Positions 11,656 to 24,402 are shown, counted from the first letter of the stretch. The stretch is DNA of 64,000 nt from Paulinella micropora (GCA_019918135.1 WBZZ01003772.1:47501-111500); one strand, 5' to 3'. Notes: generated by a model not told the origin, from the sequence alone. Numbers and translations are program-made.

Positions 11656-12415
11656 GTCCTACATCCTTTAAAATCTGTTTCTGATACTTATTCTGATGCA
11701 ATAAAATGCGTCCTCCTTCCTGAACTATCTCTATTCTTTTATACTCCTTAGCCACTCCCAAACGCTTAAGAGGATAAAACCTTTCTAGTTTACTAGAGAA
11801 ACGGTCATACACTTGTTCGTTAGGAGCTGAGAACATAAGATCATCTACATGGAAAATACTAATGATAGCATCTCTTACCGGCTTATCTTTTTCAACGAAC
11901 ATACATAAATCAGAGTCTAGTAACCTGAATCCTAATTCCTCTAGCTTAGGGGCTAAATTCTCATACCATCTCCTACTAGCTTGCGGCGCGCCGTACAGAG
12001 CTCCATCTACTCTCCATATCATGCCTTCATGCTCTTCACTGTCTATCCCATCGGGTGCATAAGCATAAACAGGATCATGCATTCGTGCATTTAGATAAGC
12101 ATTTTTGAAGTCTATGCCGTATAGCTTATGTCCATGCCATGCTGCAAGCTTAGACAAAAAGAGTAATGAGCGATGCGCGGCGCAGGGTACGAACAATTGA
12201 TCTGGGTTATAGCTAACTCCTGGCTCTAGCATATCTCCCCGTAAAGCTAACCTTGACTTAATGAACTTACGTCCCTTTTCGTCTAGTTTGACTTTATGTA
12301 CCCACGTTAGTCTCACTAATTTTACTCCTTTTTCTTTTGCTTCCTCAGGGCTTACCCACGTGTAAGTGTCAAAAGACTTTAGGGCTTCGATCTCTTTATC
12401 CATTCCTGCTTTCAA
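11636..12415 (-). pseudogene. copia reverse transcriptase, element 2
   Basis: A 259-codon frame with all main RVT_2 blocks: TYTWVSPEEAKEKG, VKLDEKGRKFIKSRLALRGD, LYGIDFKNAYLNA, GALYGAPQASRRWYE and the catalytic IFHVDDLMFSAP (HVDD for YVDD). It overlaps the downstream RNase H frame by 20 bp, which indicates a frameshift rather than a separate gene. Confidence 0.9.
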
Positions 12416-12434
12416 CTCTTTCGCAGTTAAACCC

Positions 12435-13344
12435 TCATACGATTGCCTTTGGTACCTTCAATGTCAGGTACAGTAACGCAGTGGTGTGATCCTCTACGAT
12501 ACTTTCTGCGGACATCTCGGGATGCTTTAGTTCTCCGACGGGTCTTATCTTATCTATCCGATAATTTCTAATTTCGCTATCTAACATCTTTTCTACTTGA
12601 CCGTCGTCAAAGACTACGATGTGACTGGGCTTAGGCATCTTACGGACTTTAAGTCTATCTCCCTTCTTGCACGGTTCTAAGACTTTTCCTTCTCGTTTTA
12701 CCGATTGCCAATAGTCTCCATATTCTTCCTTTGCCCATTCTTCTCCGAAAGCTACTCCCGGAACACTAACTCTCTCTCTCTCTCTCTCCTGTGAATGTAG
12801 CTGCTTTAACTGCTGCCTTCTTTTCTGGAGGTGGTTGTGTAACTGGTGTCCTAACTTTAGCTTCTCGTTTCCCTCTCACTATGTTAGCTGATGTGATTTT
12901 GTCACTTTGCTCCCAAGTGAGGCCCTTAGTGGGCGCGTCTGCCTCTACGTACCTCCTACTAGGGTGGTCTGCTTCGGGGCTTTGCGCCTCTAACGATGTG
13001 ACGGGCGTTAGCCCATCATCCTTGTCGTCAGCTAGTTCTACCTTCGACTCTGATGGGAGACCGGAATCTGGACGGTGAATGTCTTTTTCTTCCTGTAACT
13101 CCTCATGTTTGTCTAACTCCCCCTCATCTTTAAGTTCGGGTTCGTCTAACGGCTGTTCTAGCTGTACGGTATCACTACTCTCCCCCTCAGATTCCTCGTC
13201 GTCCCATCTGACTTCTCTGGGTGGGTGAGCATCCTTACCAACTACATTGGGGTTAAAGCGTACATTACGCACATTTGTGATGACCTTACGAGCATCCCAA
13301 ACTCGGTATAGTTCCTTAAATGCATCGTATCCAAGTAACATCAC
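12435..13344 (-). pseudogene. integrase tail and acidic linker, element 2
   Basis: Begins with an integrase C-terminal block (MMLLGYDAFKELYRVWD, then KVITNVRNVRFN). An acidic Glu/Asp-rich linker follows, ending in a (GA)n-coded Arg/Glu run near 12,780, then a short MPKPSHIVVFDDG block next to RT. The order matches other copia polyproteins. Confidence 0.75.
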
Positions 13345-13404
13345 GCGTTTTCCCCTATAGTTGCCTTTGCCTACCTGCTTTTATGTAGATTACGCCTAAA
13401 CATC

Positions 13405-13875
13405 CTATAGGCTTAAGTTGTCGGATAGCTTGTAGCCTAGACATTGCTCAAAAGGTGAGGTTCCTTTCCTAGGTCCTGTCGTGGCTGGTAGAATGTTGTG
13501 CAAGGTTGTGGCTGTGTGTTCCATTTCCGCCCAAAACTGGGGTGGTAAGTTAGCCTCATATCGCATGGCCCGGGCTGGTCCGGCTGTGATGTCATTGACC
13601 TTCTCAGCTATGGGGTTGCCATCTTTATCACCTGGAGCACTAGTCTTCCAAATGAATTGTAGGGGTTTCCACCACTCTATAATTTCAGTTGGGACATCGA
13701 ACTCATTATCGCAAGTGATCTGTCTGACTTTCCTTCCTGTCTGCCTCTCAAACCATGCTACCGCTTGTTTCAAACACTCTACAAATTCGTTCTTTTTTGT
13801 AACGTAAAAATCTTTGATGTACCCCGAGTAATCGTCTGTAACGCGAAATTTGTAGTACTTACCGTGAATAGACAT
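13405..13875 (-). pseudogene. copia integrase core, element 2
   Basis: 156 codons of rve core: YYKFRVTDDYSGY (first Asp region), RQITCDNEFD (second Asp, where many families have DNGGEF), then PQFWAEMEHTATTLHNILP and KGTSPFEQCLGYK. The catalytic glutamate region reads PIAEKVNDI. It would insert element cDNA; the surrounding frames are broken. Confidence 0.85.
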
Positions 13876-13928
13876 GACCGCCCAGTATCTACATGTAAAA
13901 TCTCACAAGGGTAACTCGCTCTCCTAAT

Positions 13929-14555
13929 TCAATTAACCTGAAATCGGGGTAACACTTTAGCTTTCCCCATCATACAGGCTTCGCAAAATCTAAATCTATC
14001 CTCGCTTCCTGTCACTTTTCTACCCATTGCATTGCCTAATGCATAGGTCTTTGGTAATGCTTTATGACCACTACACTGATGTATGACATAAATGTCAATG
14101 GGTTTACCCTTCTTACCTTTCTCAGGATACATAGCATATAAAACGCTGCCTCTAGTTTCCTCGTTCTCACTTACTCTCGCTTACTTGCTCACTTTCTCTC
14201 TCTTTGGGGAATCCCGCTCCGCCTACCCCGTCTTCTTCTTCCTCTCTTTCAGTTTGGGGTTGTAACGTTCGTTTATGTTGAGGGGTTTGTCCTTTTCATT
14301 GTCCCAGCGATAAAGCATGCCAGGCGTAAGTCTCCCCCTCACGATCACGTCACTCTCTTTAATCCTTATGGGGTGTTTTAGGATTAGTAGTTGCCCATTC
14401 TGGTGAATGATAGATCTGTGGTGATTGTGGTCCATGTTTCCAGTGGACATCATGTTGACCGGCACCCTAGTGTCTAACAACATATCTTTCTTCACCAAAA
14501 CTGGCTTTCCCGATCCATCGATTCTTGTCAATCGTGCTTCCCCCATGTCTCGCAC
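13929..14555 (-). pseudogene. protease end and pre-integrase zinc domain, element 2
   Basis: 14,555-14,223 holds the end of the protease region (HHRSIIHQNGQLLILKHPI). 14,132-13,929 is the HHCC pre-integrase domain (VIHQCSGHKALPKTYALG, then CEACMMGKAK). The protease active site is probably just upstream, where an interrupted DS...CGSSSD can be read across a frameshift near 14,640. Confidence 0.78.
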
Positions 14556-14632
14556 TACATCCTCTCCGTTTCCGGTGACTAAGCTTACGGGTTCGATCTC
14601 TCGGACGTTGTGTAAGATGTGCGGTGTACATG

Positions 14633-15853
14633 CTATATCACTTGACGATCCACACTGTCTTGAACTATCATCCTTTCCTTGCGTCCTACCGTCTTGCTAT
14701 CGTCTACCATGAGATTGTGATCTTGCTCCTCGTCCTCTCCTGTCTCTTTCTTCTGGAGTCTTTCTTTCCTTTCTCGCTCGAATCTCTCCTCATACATCCA
14801 GTCAAGCTCTTCTCGCGTTTCGCAGTACGATCTGTAGCTTATGGGTATTCCCGCCCTCATCTCTTCAGAGGTTCTAGAGTGTTCTAGGTTTTCCGGATCG
14901 AACTCATCATCCTCCTCTATGTCTGAGTGTCCGTCTATCTCCCGTCTCTTCCTATCAAACTCTTTCTTCCTCTGTGCTGCCTGTTCCGGGCTGAAGAACT
15001 TGTGTGCATCTCCTGAGTGCAACTTGCGCAAATATGCGTTCAGTGTAACCCCTCTCGCTTCTACCTCATGCCATATCTTCATAAGGTGGGGCATCGATCG
15101 CACGATAAAAAGAGCAAAGTGATTTTCTTGGTTCTTAGCTAAGTCGAGTATCCCATAGTCTATTATTGTTAACAGTTCTGAGTAAAACTCGTTTTCTTTG
15201 CCGTCCGGGTCGTAGCACAAACCCTCTTTCACTACTATCGGTTCTGCTCCCTTCGTCAGTGCATACAGCAACCTAGCTATTTCAGTCTTCTCAGGTCTTG
15301 GATGTCCTTCGCTATGTCTGTACTCACACTCCCACTTAGCTCTTTCCCTAGCTTTCGTACTTTGAGTATTCTTGGCTGCTCTTTTCTCTATGACTGTCTC
15401 TCTTGTGATTAGTGGTGTGCCTGCTGCATGCTTCAGAAATACTTCGTTAACAGCCCAAAACACATCTGTTAACAGTCCATCTGCCTCAGCTACTCTCTCT
15501 CCTTCCTTCTTCGTCATCTTCACGACATCTCCCGTTTCATCGTCCAAAATACACAGGTTGTTCAGCTGTTCACTTAACTTCTTAAAGTCTTCAAAGCGTA
15601 TCACCTTTCCGTGTTCTGTGTCTCTTTTACTGCTCTTCCCCACAGGTGTTTCGTGTGTGTGTGTGTCACTTGTCTGCTCTTCTTGTGACTCTACACTGTC
15701 TCCTACTCTATCCCAAGGAGACGGACCTTGCGGCAGTAGCGATGGGGGCCAAGACTTCCCTTCTCTCGTCCCTCCTATACGCTCCACAGTCTCAATGCAA
15801 GCAGTCTCTCCTTCAGCTCTGGTCCCGCCGGTCCGTGCCTCTTTTCCTGGCAT
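14633..15853 (-). pseudogene. hydrophilic gag-pol spacer, element 2
   Basis: A 406-codon frame rich in Glu, Lys and Arg. I recognise no domain. It ends MIVQDSVDRQVI, where the protease motif should begin, so it is probably part of the gag-pol polyprotein upstream of the protease. The identical protein is encoded inverted at 20,216-21,436. Confidence 0.6.
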
Positions 15854-16121
15854 TACAGCATCATTCCGTGAATTTGTACTAACTCCTTTCTTACCGGGTT
15901 TTTTGACACTTTCCTTGTCTTTTTCTCCGATATTTGCGGAACTTAGCGATCTTCTTCACGGGTTTTGCCGTATCTTTTTGCGAGATTTGCTGTGCACTCG
16001 CCCTCTTTCCCTCCCTCTCTCTCAGTATGCTTATCATCTCACTCTCTGAAGGATAATCACGGGAAGGACGTGGGCGACGTGAAGGGTCTTGTGCTAGGTC
16101 AATAGCTGGAAATAGTGGGTC

Positions 16122-18157
16122 CTAACGGGCATGATAACCACACAAGTCTGCATACACTAGCCTCTTTGCTGCCTCGCCTGCCTTGCCCCAACTCCCCCCC
16201 TGTCTAAACTTAACTCCACACTGTTCTCCTTTCCAGTTCAGCCCAGTACAACGAGTGGTTAGTGGGCCCGTTGTGTTGCTCTTAGGAGTGGATGTAGTGG
16301 GTTGTGGTGTTTCGTTCTTTGTCTGTCTAGAGTTCTGAGGGGGTGTGGGTGTCGGTTTCTCCTTTGCTTTCCGTTTCTCTTTCTCTTTTGTTTGCGAGGG
16401 TTTTGGTTGCAATGGTGAGGGTTGCACACGTTGTGTGTCTTGTGAGGTTGTGAGGGCAGGAGTAGTTGTTGTAGAGGTGTTGGGGTGTTGAGCACTAGTG
16501 AGAGTGCGGTATGGAGGATTGTGGGGTCTGTCTCGGAGTGTGTTTTGGAGCCAATGGAGCACTCGACAGTCCCCCCCCCCCCCCCCCCACGGGCTCTTGT
16601 GGGTTGATCCAAGGGTTTGTTCTCACTTTGCTCCTTTGGAGGCTCACTATCCTCCTCGCCCTCTTGCTCTGCTTCACGAGCAATAATGCTTTCCCCACTT
16701 TCTATGTTTCCCTCCATTGCTTCTTCGCTACCCTCCATTATGACTAGCCCATACTCTTCTTCTTCTGAGCTGTCTTCCCCCTCAGACTTGTCTCCTTCTT
16801 CCTCTTCACCCTCCTCTCCTACTGCTCCCCTCATAAGAGTAACTCCTTTGGCTCCTTTCTTTCGAAACTTGCCACTCTTGTCTCTTTGCTTCCCCTTTGA
16901 GGAGTCAGAGTGAGCTGACTTTGGACTAGTTCGTTTGGGGCTTGACTTTTGTTTGGGGCAAAAACGCTTAGTGTGTCCAGTCTGAAAGCAGTTATAGCAT
17001 GTCGCTGTCAGCCACCACTCCTGCTCTGAACTATCACTCCCATTCTTGTTACCCTTGCCCTTCCCGTTCTTAGTCCATTTCTTGTTCTTTTCTCTCTTTT
17101 CTCCTTTCTCTCCTCCCTCTTCCTCTCCTAGCAGTAGATTCGCTCCCTTACCCTCTCTCTTTCTCTCCCTCTCCTTTTTACGTTCCTTCCTCAGTATCTT
17201 TTGCTTCGCATCCCACAGCACGTAAATTTCCTTTGCCGACTCTAGATCTATTATTTCATCGTGTGTTGGTCTGTTTGCTGCCGCTAGTCTGTAGTAGTCA
17301 TTGAAGAATGTTGCTCCATAAGCTTCGTGTTCAGCTAGCTTCTCTAACAGTCCGTTCACTGCCTCATCTGCCCCAAAATCTGCTCCTCGCAAGGCTTCAA
17401 GCCCCTGCTTCTGGAGTTGATGTTGGGTCAGATATTCTTCCATATCTTCTGTCGGTCTTGGTCTCTGATCTTTAAAGGCTTTCTCCTCGACATATCTCGC
17501 CGCACCGCTTATATTACCGTATTTTTCTTTTACGATGCCGACTTTTTCAAACGGGCAAAGTGCCTTTTTGCTGCGAAGGAATCGAACCACTTTGGTTTCC
17601 GAGAATGCAGTTGTAACGAGAAGTTGAAACATTCTGCAACGATGCAAATATCGTTGCTCGTCTTTATACTTCTTCTTTCTCAGTATGTAAACGTCTTTGT
17701 TGCTTCTTGTCATTGCCCTTTTCTTCCTTCTTTTCGCTCTGTCTTCCCAAGCCTTCTTCTCTTCCTTCGATAGATCTTTCCAGTTGTCTAGTTTCTCTAC
17801 CGCTGCCTTCCCGTCTTGTGCTGTTTGACTACCTCTCTGTCTCGGTTGTCGTGGTTGTGCTTCATCATCTGATCCCTCCGGTGTGTCCACCTCCTGTGGT
17901 TCTCTCGGCTCATCCATTTCCTCTGCCTTTCTCATCCTGTCTCTGTCGTAACCATATTTGGTCTTCGCTGCCTTATGGTCTTTAAAAGCATCGTGAAACA
18001 TGTCTCCGAGAGTTGTGCTAATACCATATGCGTATTCCTCTATCTGATATTAGCAACTCTGCAAATCTTTCTTGTTTCCGCTAAACACCGGAGTGTGAGA
18101 CAGCAACTGGCTCATGCTAAGTGCATTGTGCCGAAATTCGCTATCCCGGCGGCTCAT
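16122..18157 (-). pseudogene. gag polyprotein, element 2
   Basis: Start chosen at the ATG at 18,157 (MSRRDSEFRHN). An in-frame TAA follows DLQSC near 18,050; the 9.5-kb copy has TAC there. The frame continues to 16,259 and shifts to a second frame ending at 16,122. A CCHC zinc knuckle reads CYNCFQTGHTKRFC, followed by an acidic tract and a C-run of 18 that changes the frame. A Cys-rich end (CTGLNWKGEQCG) is shared with a CEATVPDTGIRCSW-like stretch of element 1. Confidence 0.82.
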
Positions 18158-18170
18158 GGCTTCTAATGAT

Positions 18171-18403
18171 CCGCACGTAGAAAGCAGAACTGACAAACTC
18201 AAAGATAATAATGAAACTGAAATAAAGTCCGCACGACTGTAATTATTACTCAATGGTCAGTGTCCAATCCTGAATGCCAATATGGACCGTTACGTCCGTT
18301 ACAATTATTGACTAGAACTATACGGTCATTCTACTATACGAATAAATTACTTACCAGTCACAAAGCAATTACTAAAAGTAAAAACGTAGTTGTCCTACCA
18401 ACG
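18171..18403 (-). repeat. 5' LTR of element 2 at the palindrome centre
   Basis: 233 bp, nearly identical to 10,097-10,329. Its outer edge is directly joined to the truncated gag of element 3, so the spacer of the large palindrome is this LTR plus the gag 5' part. Confidence 0.83.
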
Positions 18404-18441
18404 AGTATAGAAACGAGCAACAATATCTGCATCGCTGCAGA

Positions 18442-19947
18442 ATGTTTCAACTTCTCGTTACAACTGCATTCTCGGAAACCAAAGTGGTTCGATTCCTTCG
18501 CAGCAAAAAGGCACTTTGCCCGTTTGAAAAAGTCGGCATCGTAAAAGAAAAATACGGTAATATAAGCGGTGCGGCGAGATATGTCGAGGAGAAAGCCTTT
18601 AAAGATCAGAGACCAAGACCGACAGAAGATATGGAAGAATATCTGACCCAACATCAACTCCAGAAGCAGGGGCTTGAAGCCTTGCGAGGAGCAGATTTTG
18701 GGGCAGATGAGGCAGTGAACGGACTGTTAGAGAAGCTAGCTGAACACGAAGCTTATGGAGCAACATTCTTCAATGACTACTACAGTCTAGCGGCAGCAAA
18801 CAGACCAACACACGATGAAATAATAGATCTAGAGTCGGCAAAGGAAATTTACGTGCTGTGGGATGCGAAGCAAAAGATACTGAGGAAGGAACGTAAAAAG
18901 GAGAGGGAGAGAAAGAGAGAGGGTAAGGGAGCGAATCTACTGCTAGGAGAGGAAGAGGGAGGAGAGAAAGGAGAAAAGAGAGAAAAGAACAAGAAATGGA
19001 CTAAGAACGGGAAGGGCAAGGGTAACAAGAATGGGAGTGATAGTTCAGAGCAGGAGTGGTGGCTGACAGCGACATGCTATAACTGCTTTCAGACTGGACA
19101 CACTAAGCGTTTTTGCCCCAAACAAAAGTCAAGCCCCAAACGAACTAGTCCAAAGTCAGCTCACTCTGACTCCTCAAAGGGGAAGCAAAGAGACAAGAGT
19201 GGCAAGTTTCGAAAGAAAGGAGCCAAAGGAGTTACTCTTATGAGGGGAGCAGTAGGAGAGGAGGGTGAAGAGGAAGAAGGAGACAAGTCTGAGGGGGAAG
19301 ACAGCTCAGAAGAAGAAGAGTATGGGCTAGTCATAATGGAGGGTAGCGAAGAAGCAATGGAGGGAAACATAGAAAGTGGGGAAAGCATTATTGCTCGTGA
19401 AGCAGAGCAAGAGGGCGAGGAGGATAGTGAGCCTCCAAAGGAGCAAAGTGAGAACAAACCCTTGGATCAACCCACAAGAGCCCGTGGGGGGGGGGGGGGA
19501 CTGTCGAGTGCTCCATTGGCTCAAAACACACTCCGAGACAGACCCCACAATCCTCCATACCGCACTCTCACTAGTGCTCAACACCCCAACACCTCTACAA
19601 CAACTACTCCTGCCCTCACAACCTCACAAGACACACAACGTGTGCAACCCTCACCATTGCAACCAAAACCCTCGCAAACAAAAGAGAAAGAGAAACGGAA
19701 AGCAAAGGAGAAACCGACACCCACACCCCCTCAGAACTCTAGACAGACAAAGAACGAAACACCACAACCCACTACATCCACTCCTAAGAGCAACACAACG
19801 GGCCCACTAACCACTCGTTGTACTGGGCTGAACTGGAAAGGAGAACAGTGTGGAGTTAAGTTTAGACAGGGGGGGAGTTGGGGCAAGGCAGGCGAGGCAG
19901 CAAAGAGGCTAGTGTATGCAGACTTGTGTGGTTATCATGCCCGTTAG
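18442..19947 (+). pseudogene. gag, 5'-truncated, element 3
   Basis: A 501-codon frame equal to the C-terminal four fifths of element 2 gag. It has the same CCHC knuckle (CYNCFQTGHTKRFC), the acidic stretch and the Cys-containing end. The G-run at 19,486-19,499 is shorter than in element 2, so here one frame runs through to the end. Confidence 0.8.
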
Positions 19948-20215
19948 GACCCACTATTTCCAGCTATTGACCTAGCACAAGACCCTTCACGTCGCCCACG
20001 TCCTTCCCGTGATTATCCTTCAGAGAGTGAGATGATAAGCATACTGAGAGAGAGGGAGGGAAAGAGGGCGAGTGCACAGCAAATCTCGCAAAAAGATACG
20101 GCAAAACCCGTGAAGAAGATCGCTAAGTTCCGCAAATATCGGAGAAAAAGACAAGGAAAGTGTCAAAAAACCCGGTAAGAAAGGAGTTAGTACAAATTCA
20201 CGGAATGATGCTGTA

Positions 20216-21436
20216 ATGCCAGGAAAAGAGGCACGGACCGGCGGGACCAGAGCTGAAGGAGAGACTGCTTGCATTGAGACTGTGGAGCGTATAGGAGGGA
20301 CGAGAGAAGGGAAGTCTTGGCCCCCATCGCTACTGCCGCAAGGTCCGTCTCCTTGGGATAGAGTAGGAGACAGTGTAGAGTCACAAGAAGAGCAGACAAG
20401 TGACACACACACACACGAAACACCTGTGGGGAAGAGCAGTAAAAGAGACACAGAACACGGAAAGGTGATACGCTTTGAAGACTTTAAGAAGTTAAGTGAA
20501 CAGCTGAACAACCTGTGTATTTTGGACGATGAAACGGGAGATGTCGTGAAGATGACGAAGAAGGAAGGAGAGAGAGTAGCTGAGGCAGATGGACTGTTAA
20601 CAGATGTGTTTTGGGCTGTTAACGAAGTATTTCTGAAGCATGCAGCAGGCACACCACTAATCACAAGAGAGACAGTCATAGAGAAAAGAGCAGCCAAGAA
20701 TACTCAAAGTACGAAAGCTAGGGAAAGAGCTAAGTGGGAGTGTGAGTACAGACATAGCGAAGGACATCCAAGACCTGAGAAGACTGAAATAGCTAGGTTG
20801 CTGTATGCACTGACGAAGGGAGCAGAACCGATAGTAGTGAAAGAGGGTTTGTGCTACGACCCGGACGGCAAAGAAAACGAGTTTTACTCAGAACTGTTAA
20901 CAATAATAGACTATGGGATACTCGACTTAGCTAAGAACCAAGAAAATCACTTTGCTCTTTTTATCGTGCGATCGATGCCCCACCTTATGAAGATATGGCA
21001 TGAGGTAGAAGCGAGAGGGGTTACACTGAACGCATATTTGCGCAAGTTGCACTCAGGAGATGCACACAAGTTCTTCAGCCCGGAACAGGCAGCACAGAGG
21101 AAGAAAGAGTTTGATAGGAAGAGACGGGAGATAGACGGACACTCAGACATAGAGGAGGATGATGAGTTCGATCCGGAAAACCTAGAACACTCTAGAACCT
21201 CTGAAGAGATGAGGGCGGGAATACCCATAAGCTACAGATCGTACTGCGAAACGCGAGAAGAGCTTGACTGGATGTATGAGGAGAGATTCGAGCGAGAAAG
21301 GAAAGAAAGACTCCAGAAGAAAGAGACAGGAGAGGACGAGGAGCAAGATCACAATCTCATGGTAGACGATAGCAAGACGGTAGGACGCAAGGAAAGGATG
21401 ATAGTTCAAGACAGTGTGGATCGTCAAGTGATATAG
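20216..21436 (+). pseudogene. gag-pol spacer, element 3
   Basis: 406 codons, the same as the minus-strand frame at 14,633-15,853. Hydrophilic, no recognised domain, same truncation just before the protease active site. Confidence 0.6.
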
Positions 21437-21513
21437 CATGTACACCGCACATCTTACACAACGTCCGAGAGATCGAACCCGTAAGCTTAGTCACCGGAAA
21501 CGGAGAGGATGTA

Positions 21514-22140
21514 GTGCGAGACATGGGGGAAGCACGATTGACAAGAATCGATGGATCGGGAAAGCCAGTTTTGGTGAAGAAAGATATGTTGTTAGACACT
21601 AGGGTGCCGGTCAACATGATGTCCACTGGAAACATGGACCACAATCACCACAGATCTATCATTCACCAGAATGGGCAACTACTAATCCTAAAACACCCCA
21701 TAAGGATTAAAGAGAGTGACGTGATCGTGAGGGGGAGACTTACGCCTGGCATGCTTTATCGCTGGGACAATGAAAAGGACAAACCCCTCAACATAAACGA
21801 ACGTTACAACCCCAAACTGAAAGAGAGGAAGAAGAAGACGGGGTAGGCGGAGCGGGATTCCCCAAAGAGAGAGAAAGTGAGCAAGTAAGCGAGAGTAAGT
21901 GAGAACGAGGAAACTAGAGGCAGCGTTTTATATGCTATGTATCCTGAGAAAGGTAAGAAGGGTAAACCCATTGACATTTATGTCATACATCAGTGTAGTG
22001 GTCATAAAGCATTACCAAAGACCTATGCATTAGGCAATGCAATGGGTAGAAAAGTGACAGGAAGCGAGGATAGATTTAGATTTTGCGAAGCCTGTATGAT
22101 GGGGAAAGCTAAAGTGTTACCCCGATTTCAGGTTAATTGA
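21514..22140 (+). pseudogene. protease end and pre-integrase domain, element 3
   Basis: Inverted copy of 13,929-14,555 with the same frames: protease tail (21,514-21,846), then the HHCC zinc domain (21,937-22,140). Confidence 0.78.
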
Positions 22141-22193
22141 ATTAGGAGAGCGAGTTACCCTTGTGAGATTTTACATGTAGATACTGGGCGGTC

Positions 22194-22664
22194 ATGTCTA
22201 TTCACGGTAAGTACTACAAATTTTGCGTTACAGACGATTACTCGGGGTACATCAAAGATTTTTACGTTACAAAAAAGAACGAATTTGTAGAGTGTTTGAA
22301 ACAAGCGGTAGCATGGTTTGAGAGGCAGACAGGAAGGAAAGTCAGACAGATCACTTGCGATAATGAGTTCGATGTCCCAACTGAAATTATAGAGTGGTGG
22401 AAACCCCTACAATTCATTTGGAAGACTAGTGCTCCAGGTGATAAAGATGGCAACCCCATAGCTGAGAAGGTCAATGACATCACAGCCGGACCAGCCCGGG
22501 CCATGCGATATGAGGCTAACTTACCACCCCAGTTTTGGGCGGAAATGGAACACACAGCCACAACCTTGCACAACATTCTACCAGCCACGACAGGACCTAG
22601 GAAAGGAACCTCACCTTTTGAGCAATGTCTAGGCTACAAGCTATCCGACAACTTAAGCCTATAG
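22194..22664 (+). pseudogene. integrase core, element 3
   Basis: Same 156-codon core as 13,405-13,875. One visible change is YYKFCVTDDY in place of YYKFRVTDDY. Catalytic Asp blocks are retained and flanking frames are broken as in element 2. Confidence 0.83.
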
Positions 22665-22724
22665 GATGTTTAGGCGTAATCTACATAAAAGCAGGTAGGC
22701 AAAGGCAACTATAGGGGAAAACGC

Positions 22725-23638
22725 GTGATGTTACTTGGATACGATGCATTTAAGGAACTATACCGAGTTTGGGATGCTCGTAAGGTCATCACAAATGTGC
22801 GTAATGTACGCTTTAACCCCAATGTAGTTGGTAAGGATGCTCACCCACCCAGAGAAGTCAGATGGGACGACGAGGAATCTGAGGGGGAGAGTAGTGATAC
22901 CGTACAGCTAGAACAGCCGTTAGACGAACCCGAACTTAAAGATGAGGGGGAGTTAGACAAACATGAGGAGTTACAGGAAGAAAAAGACATTCACCGTCCA
23001 GATTCCGGTCTCCCATCAGAGTCGAAGGTAGAACTAGCTGACGACAAGGATGATGGGCTAACGCCCGTCACATCGTTAGAGGCGCAAAGCCCCGAAGCAG
23101 ACCACCCTAGTAGGAGGTACGTAGAGGCAGACGCGCCCACTAAGGGCCTCACTTGGGAGCAAAGTGACAAAATCACATCAGCTAACATAGTGAGAGGGAA
23201 ACGAGAAGCTAAAGTTAGGACACCAGTTACACAACCACCTCCAGAAAAGAAGGCAGCAGTTAAAGCAGCTACATTCACAGGAGAGAGAGAGAGAGAGAGA
23301 GAGTTAGTGTTCCGGGAGTAGCTTTCGGAGAAGAATGGGCAAAGGAAGAATATGGAGACTATTGGCAATCGGTAAAACGAGAAGGAAAAGTCTTAGAACC
23401 GTGCAAGAAGGGAGATAGACTTAAAGTCCGTAAGATGCCTAAGCCCAGTCACATCGTAGTCTTTGACGACGGTCAAGTAGAAAAGATGTTAGATAGCGAA
23501 ATTAGAAATTATCGGATAGGTAAGATAAGACCCGTCGGAGAACTAAAGCATCCCGAGATGTCCGCAGAAAGTATCGTAGAGGATCACACCACTGCGTTAC
23601 TGTACCTGACATTGAAGGTACCAAAGGCAATCGTATGA
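22725..23638 (+). pseudogene. integrase tail and acidic linker, element 3
   Basis: Copy of 12,435-13,344, including the (GA)n run near 23,282-23,302 and the MPKPSHIVVFDDG block. Confidence 0.72.
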
Positions 23639-23657
23639 GGGTTTAACTGCGAAAGAG

Positions 23658-23969
23658 TTGAAAGCAGGAATGGATAAAGAGATCGAAGCCCTAAAGTCTT
23701 TTGACACTTACACGTGGGTAAGCCCTGAGGAAGCAAAAGAAAAAGGAGTAAAAGTAGTGAGACTAACGTGGGTACATAAAGTCAAACTAGACGAAAAGGG
23801 ACGTAAGTTCATTAAGTCAAGGTTAGCTTTACGGGGAGATATGCTAGAGCCAGGAGTTAGCTATAACCCAGATCAATTGTTCGTACCCTGCGCCGCGCAT
23901 CGCTCATTACTCTTTTTGTCTAAGCTTGCAGCGTGGCATGGACATAAGCTATACGGCATAGACTTCTGA
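23658..23969 (+). pseudogene. reverse transcriptase, 3'-truncated, element 3
   Basis: The first 103 codons of RT, ending at LYGIDF. The catalytic HVDD box is absent because the copy ends at 23,969 and AT-rich unrelated sequence follows. Confidence 0.87.
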
Positions 23970-24180
23970 AAACAGAAACTAAGAAAAATAAATTCATTGT
24001 GATAATTAAAGTTATGAAGTGTACAATTGTGTAGATTAAAAATATTTTCATTTTAAAAGTGTTTGCGTAAATCGGAATTTTGAAAACTATAATTAGATGA
24101 TACACGAAAACGAAATAGGTGATATATATATATTTTTACATATTCATATAATTACCTAAAAATCTACGATAGGCCTGAAC
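23970..24180. other. AT-rich non-coding spacer
   Basis: Very AT-rich junction DNA between the truncated retroelement and the repeat zone, including a (TA) run near 24,122-24,132. No gene seen. Confidence 0.6.
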
Positions 24181-24280
24181 TACCCGCTGCCTTTTTGTCC
24201 CTGGCGGCCCGACCATGCAAGAACTGCCTTTTGTACCTGTGGACCGGCCGGATAACCATTGCCTTTTATGCCCGCAAAGT

Positions 24281-24402
24281 GGCATTTGTTGCACGGCCGG
24301 CCCGGAACGAGAAAAATGGCATTTCCACGCGAAATTGGCATTTGTTGCACGGCCGGCCCGAAACAAGAAAAATGGCATTTTCCCGCGAAATTTCGGCATA
24401 TG
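24281..24402. repeat. 56-bp tandem repeat, about two copies
   Basis: The unit starts GGCATTTGTTGCACGGCCGG at 24,281 and again at 24,337 (period 56). The CGGCCGGCCCG core is partly palindromic. A more diverged related stretch lies just upstream. Not coding. Confidence 0.85.

Larger units (their letters stand above)
10097..18403 (-). mobile_element. Ty1/copia LTR retrotransposon, element 2 (family B)
   Basis: A minus-strand copia element with 233-bp LTRs at both ends, gag, a long spacer, protease, integrase, RT and RNase H. Pol is broken into about ten frames. Its internal part (about 12,107-17,680) is repeated inverted at 18,404-23,969 with very few differences. A run of 18 C at 16,571-16,588 (14 G in the copy) is one difference and shifts the frame. 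Confidence 0.9.
18404..23969 (+). mobile_element. truncated copia element 3, inverted copy of element 2
   Basis: A near-identical plus-strand copy of the interior of element 2, from mid-gag to RT. It lacks both its own LTRs, gag N-terminus, most of RT and RNase H. The right end is abrupt after LYGIDF in RT. Together with element 2 it forms arms of about 5.6 kb around a 0.7-kb spacer. Such a fold-back could be a real inverted duplication or an assembly or amplification artefact. Confidence 0.87.
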
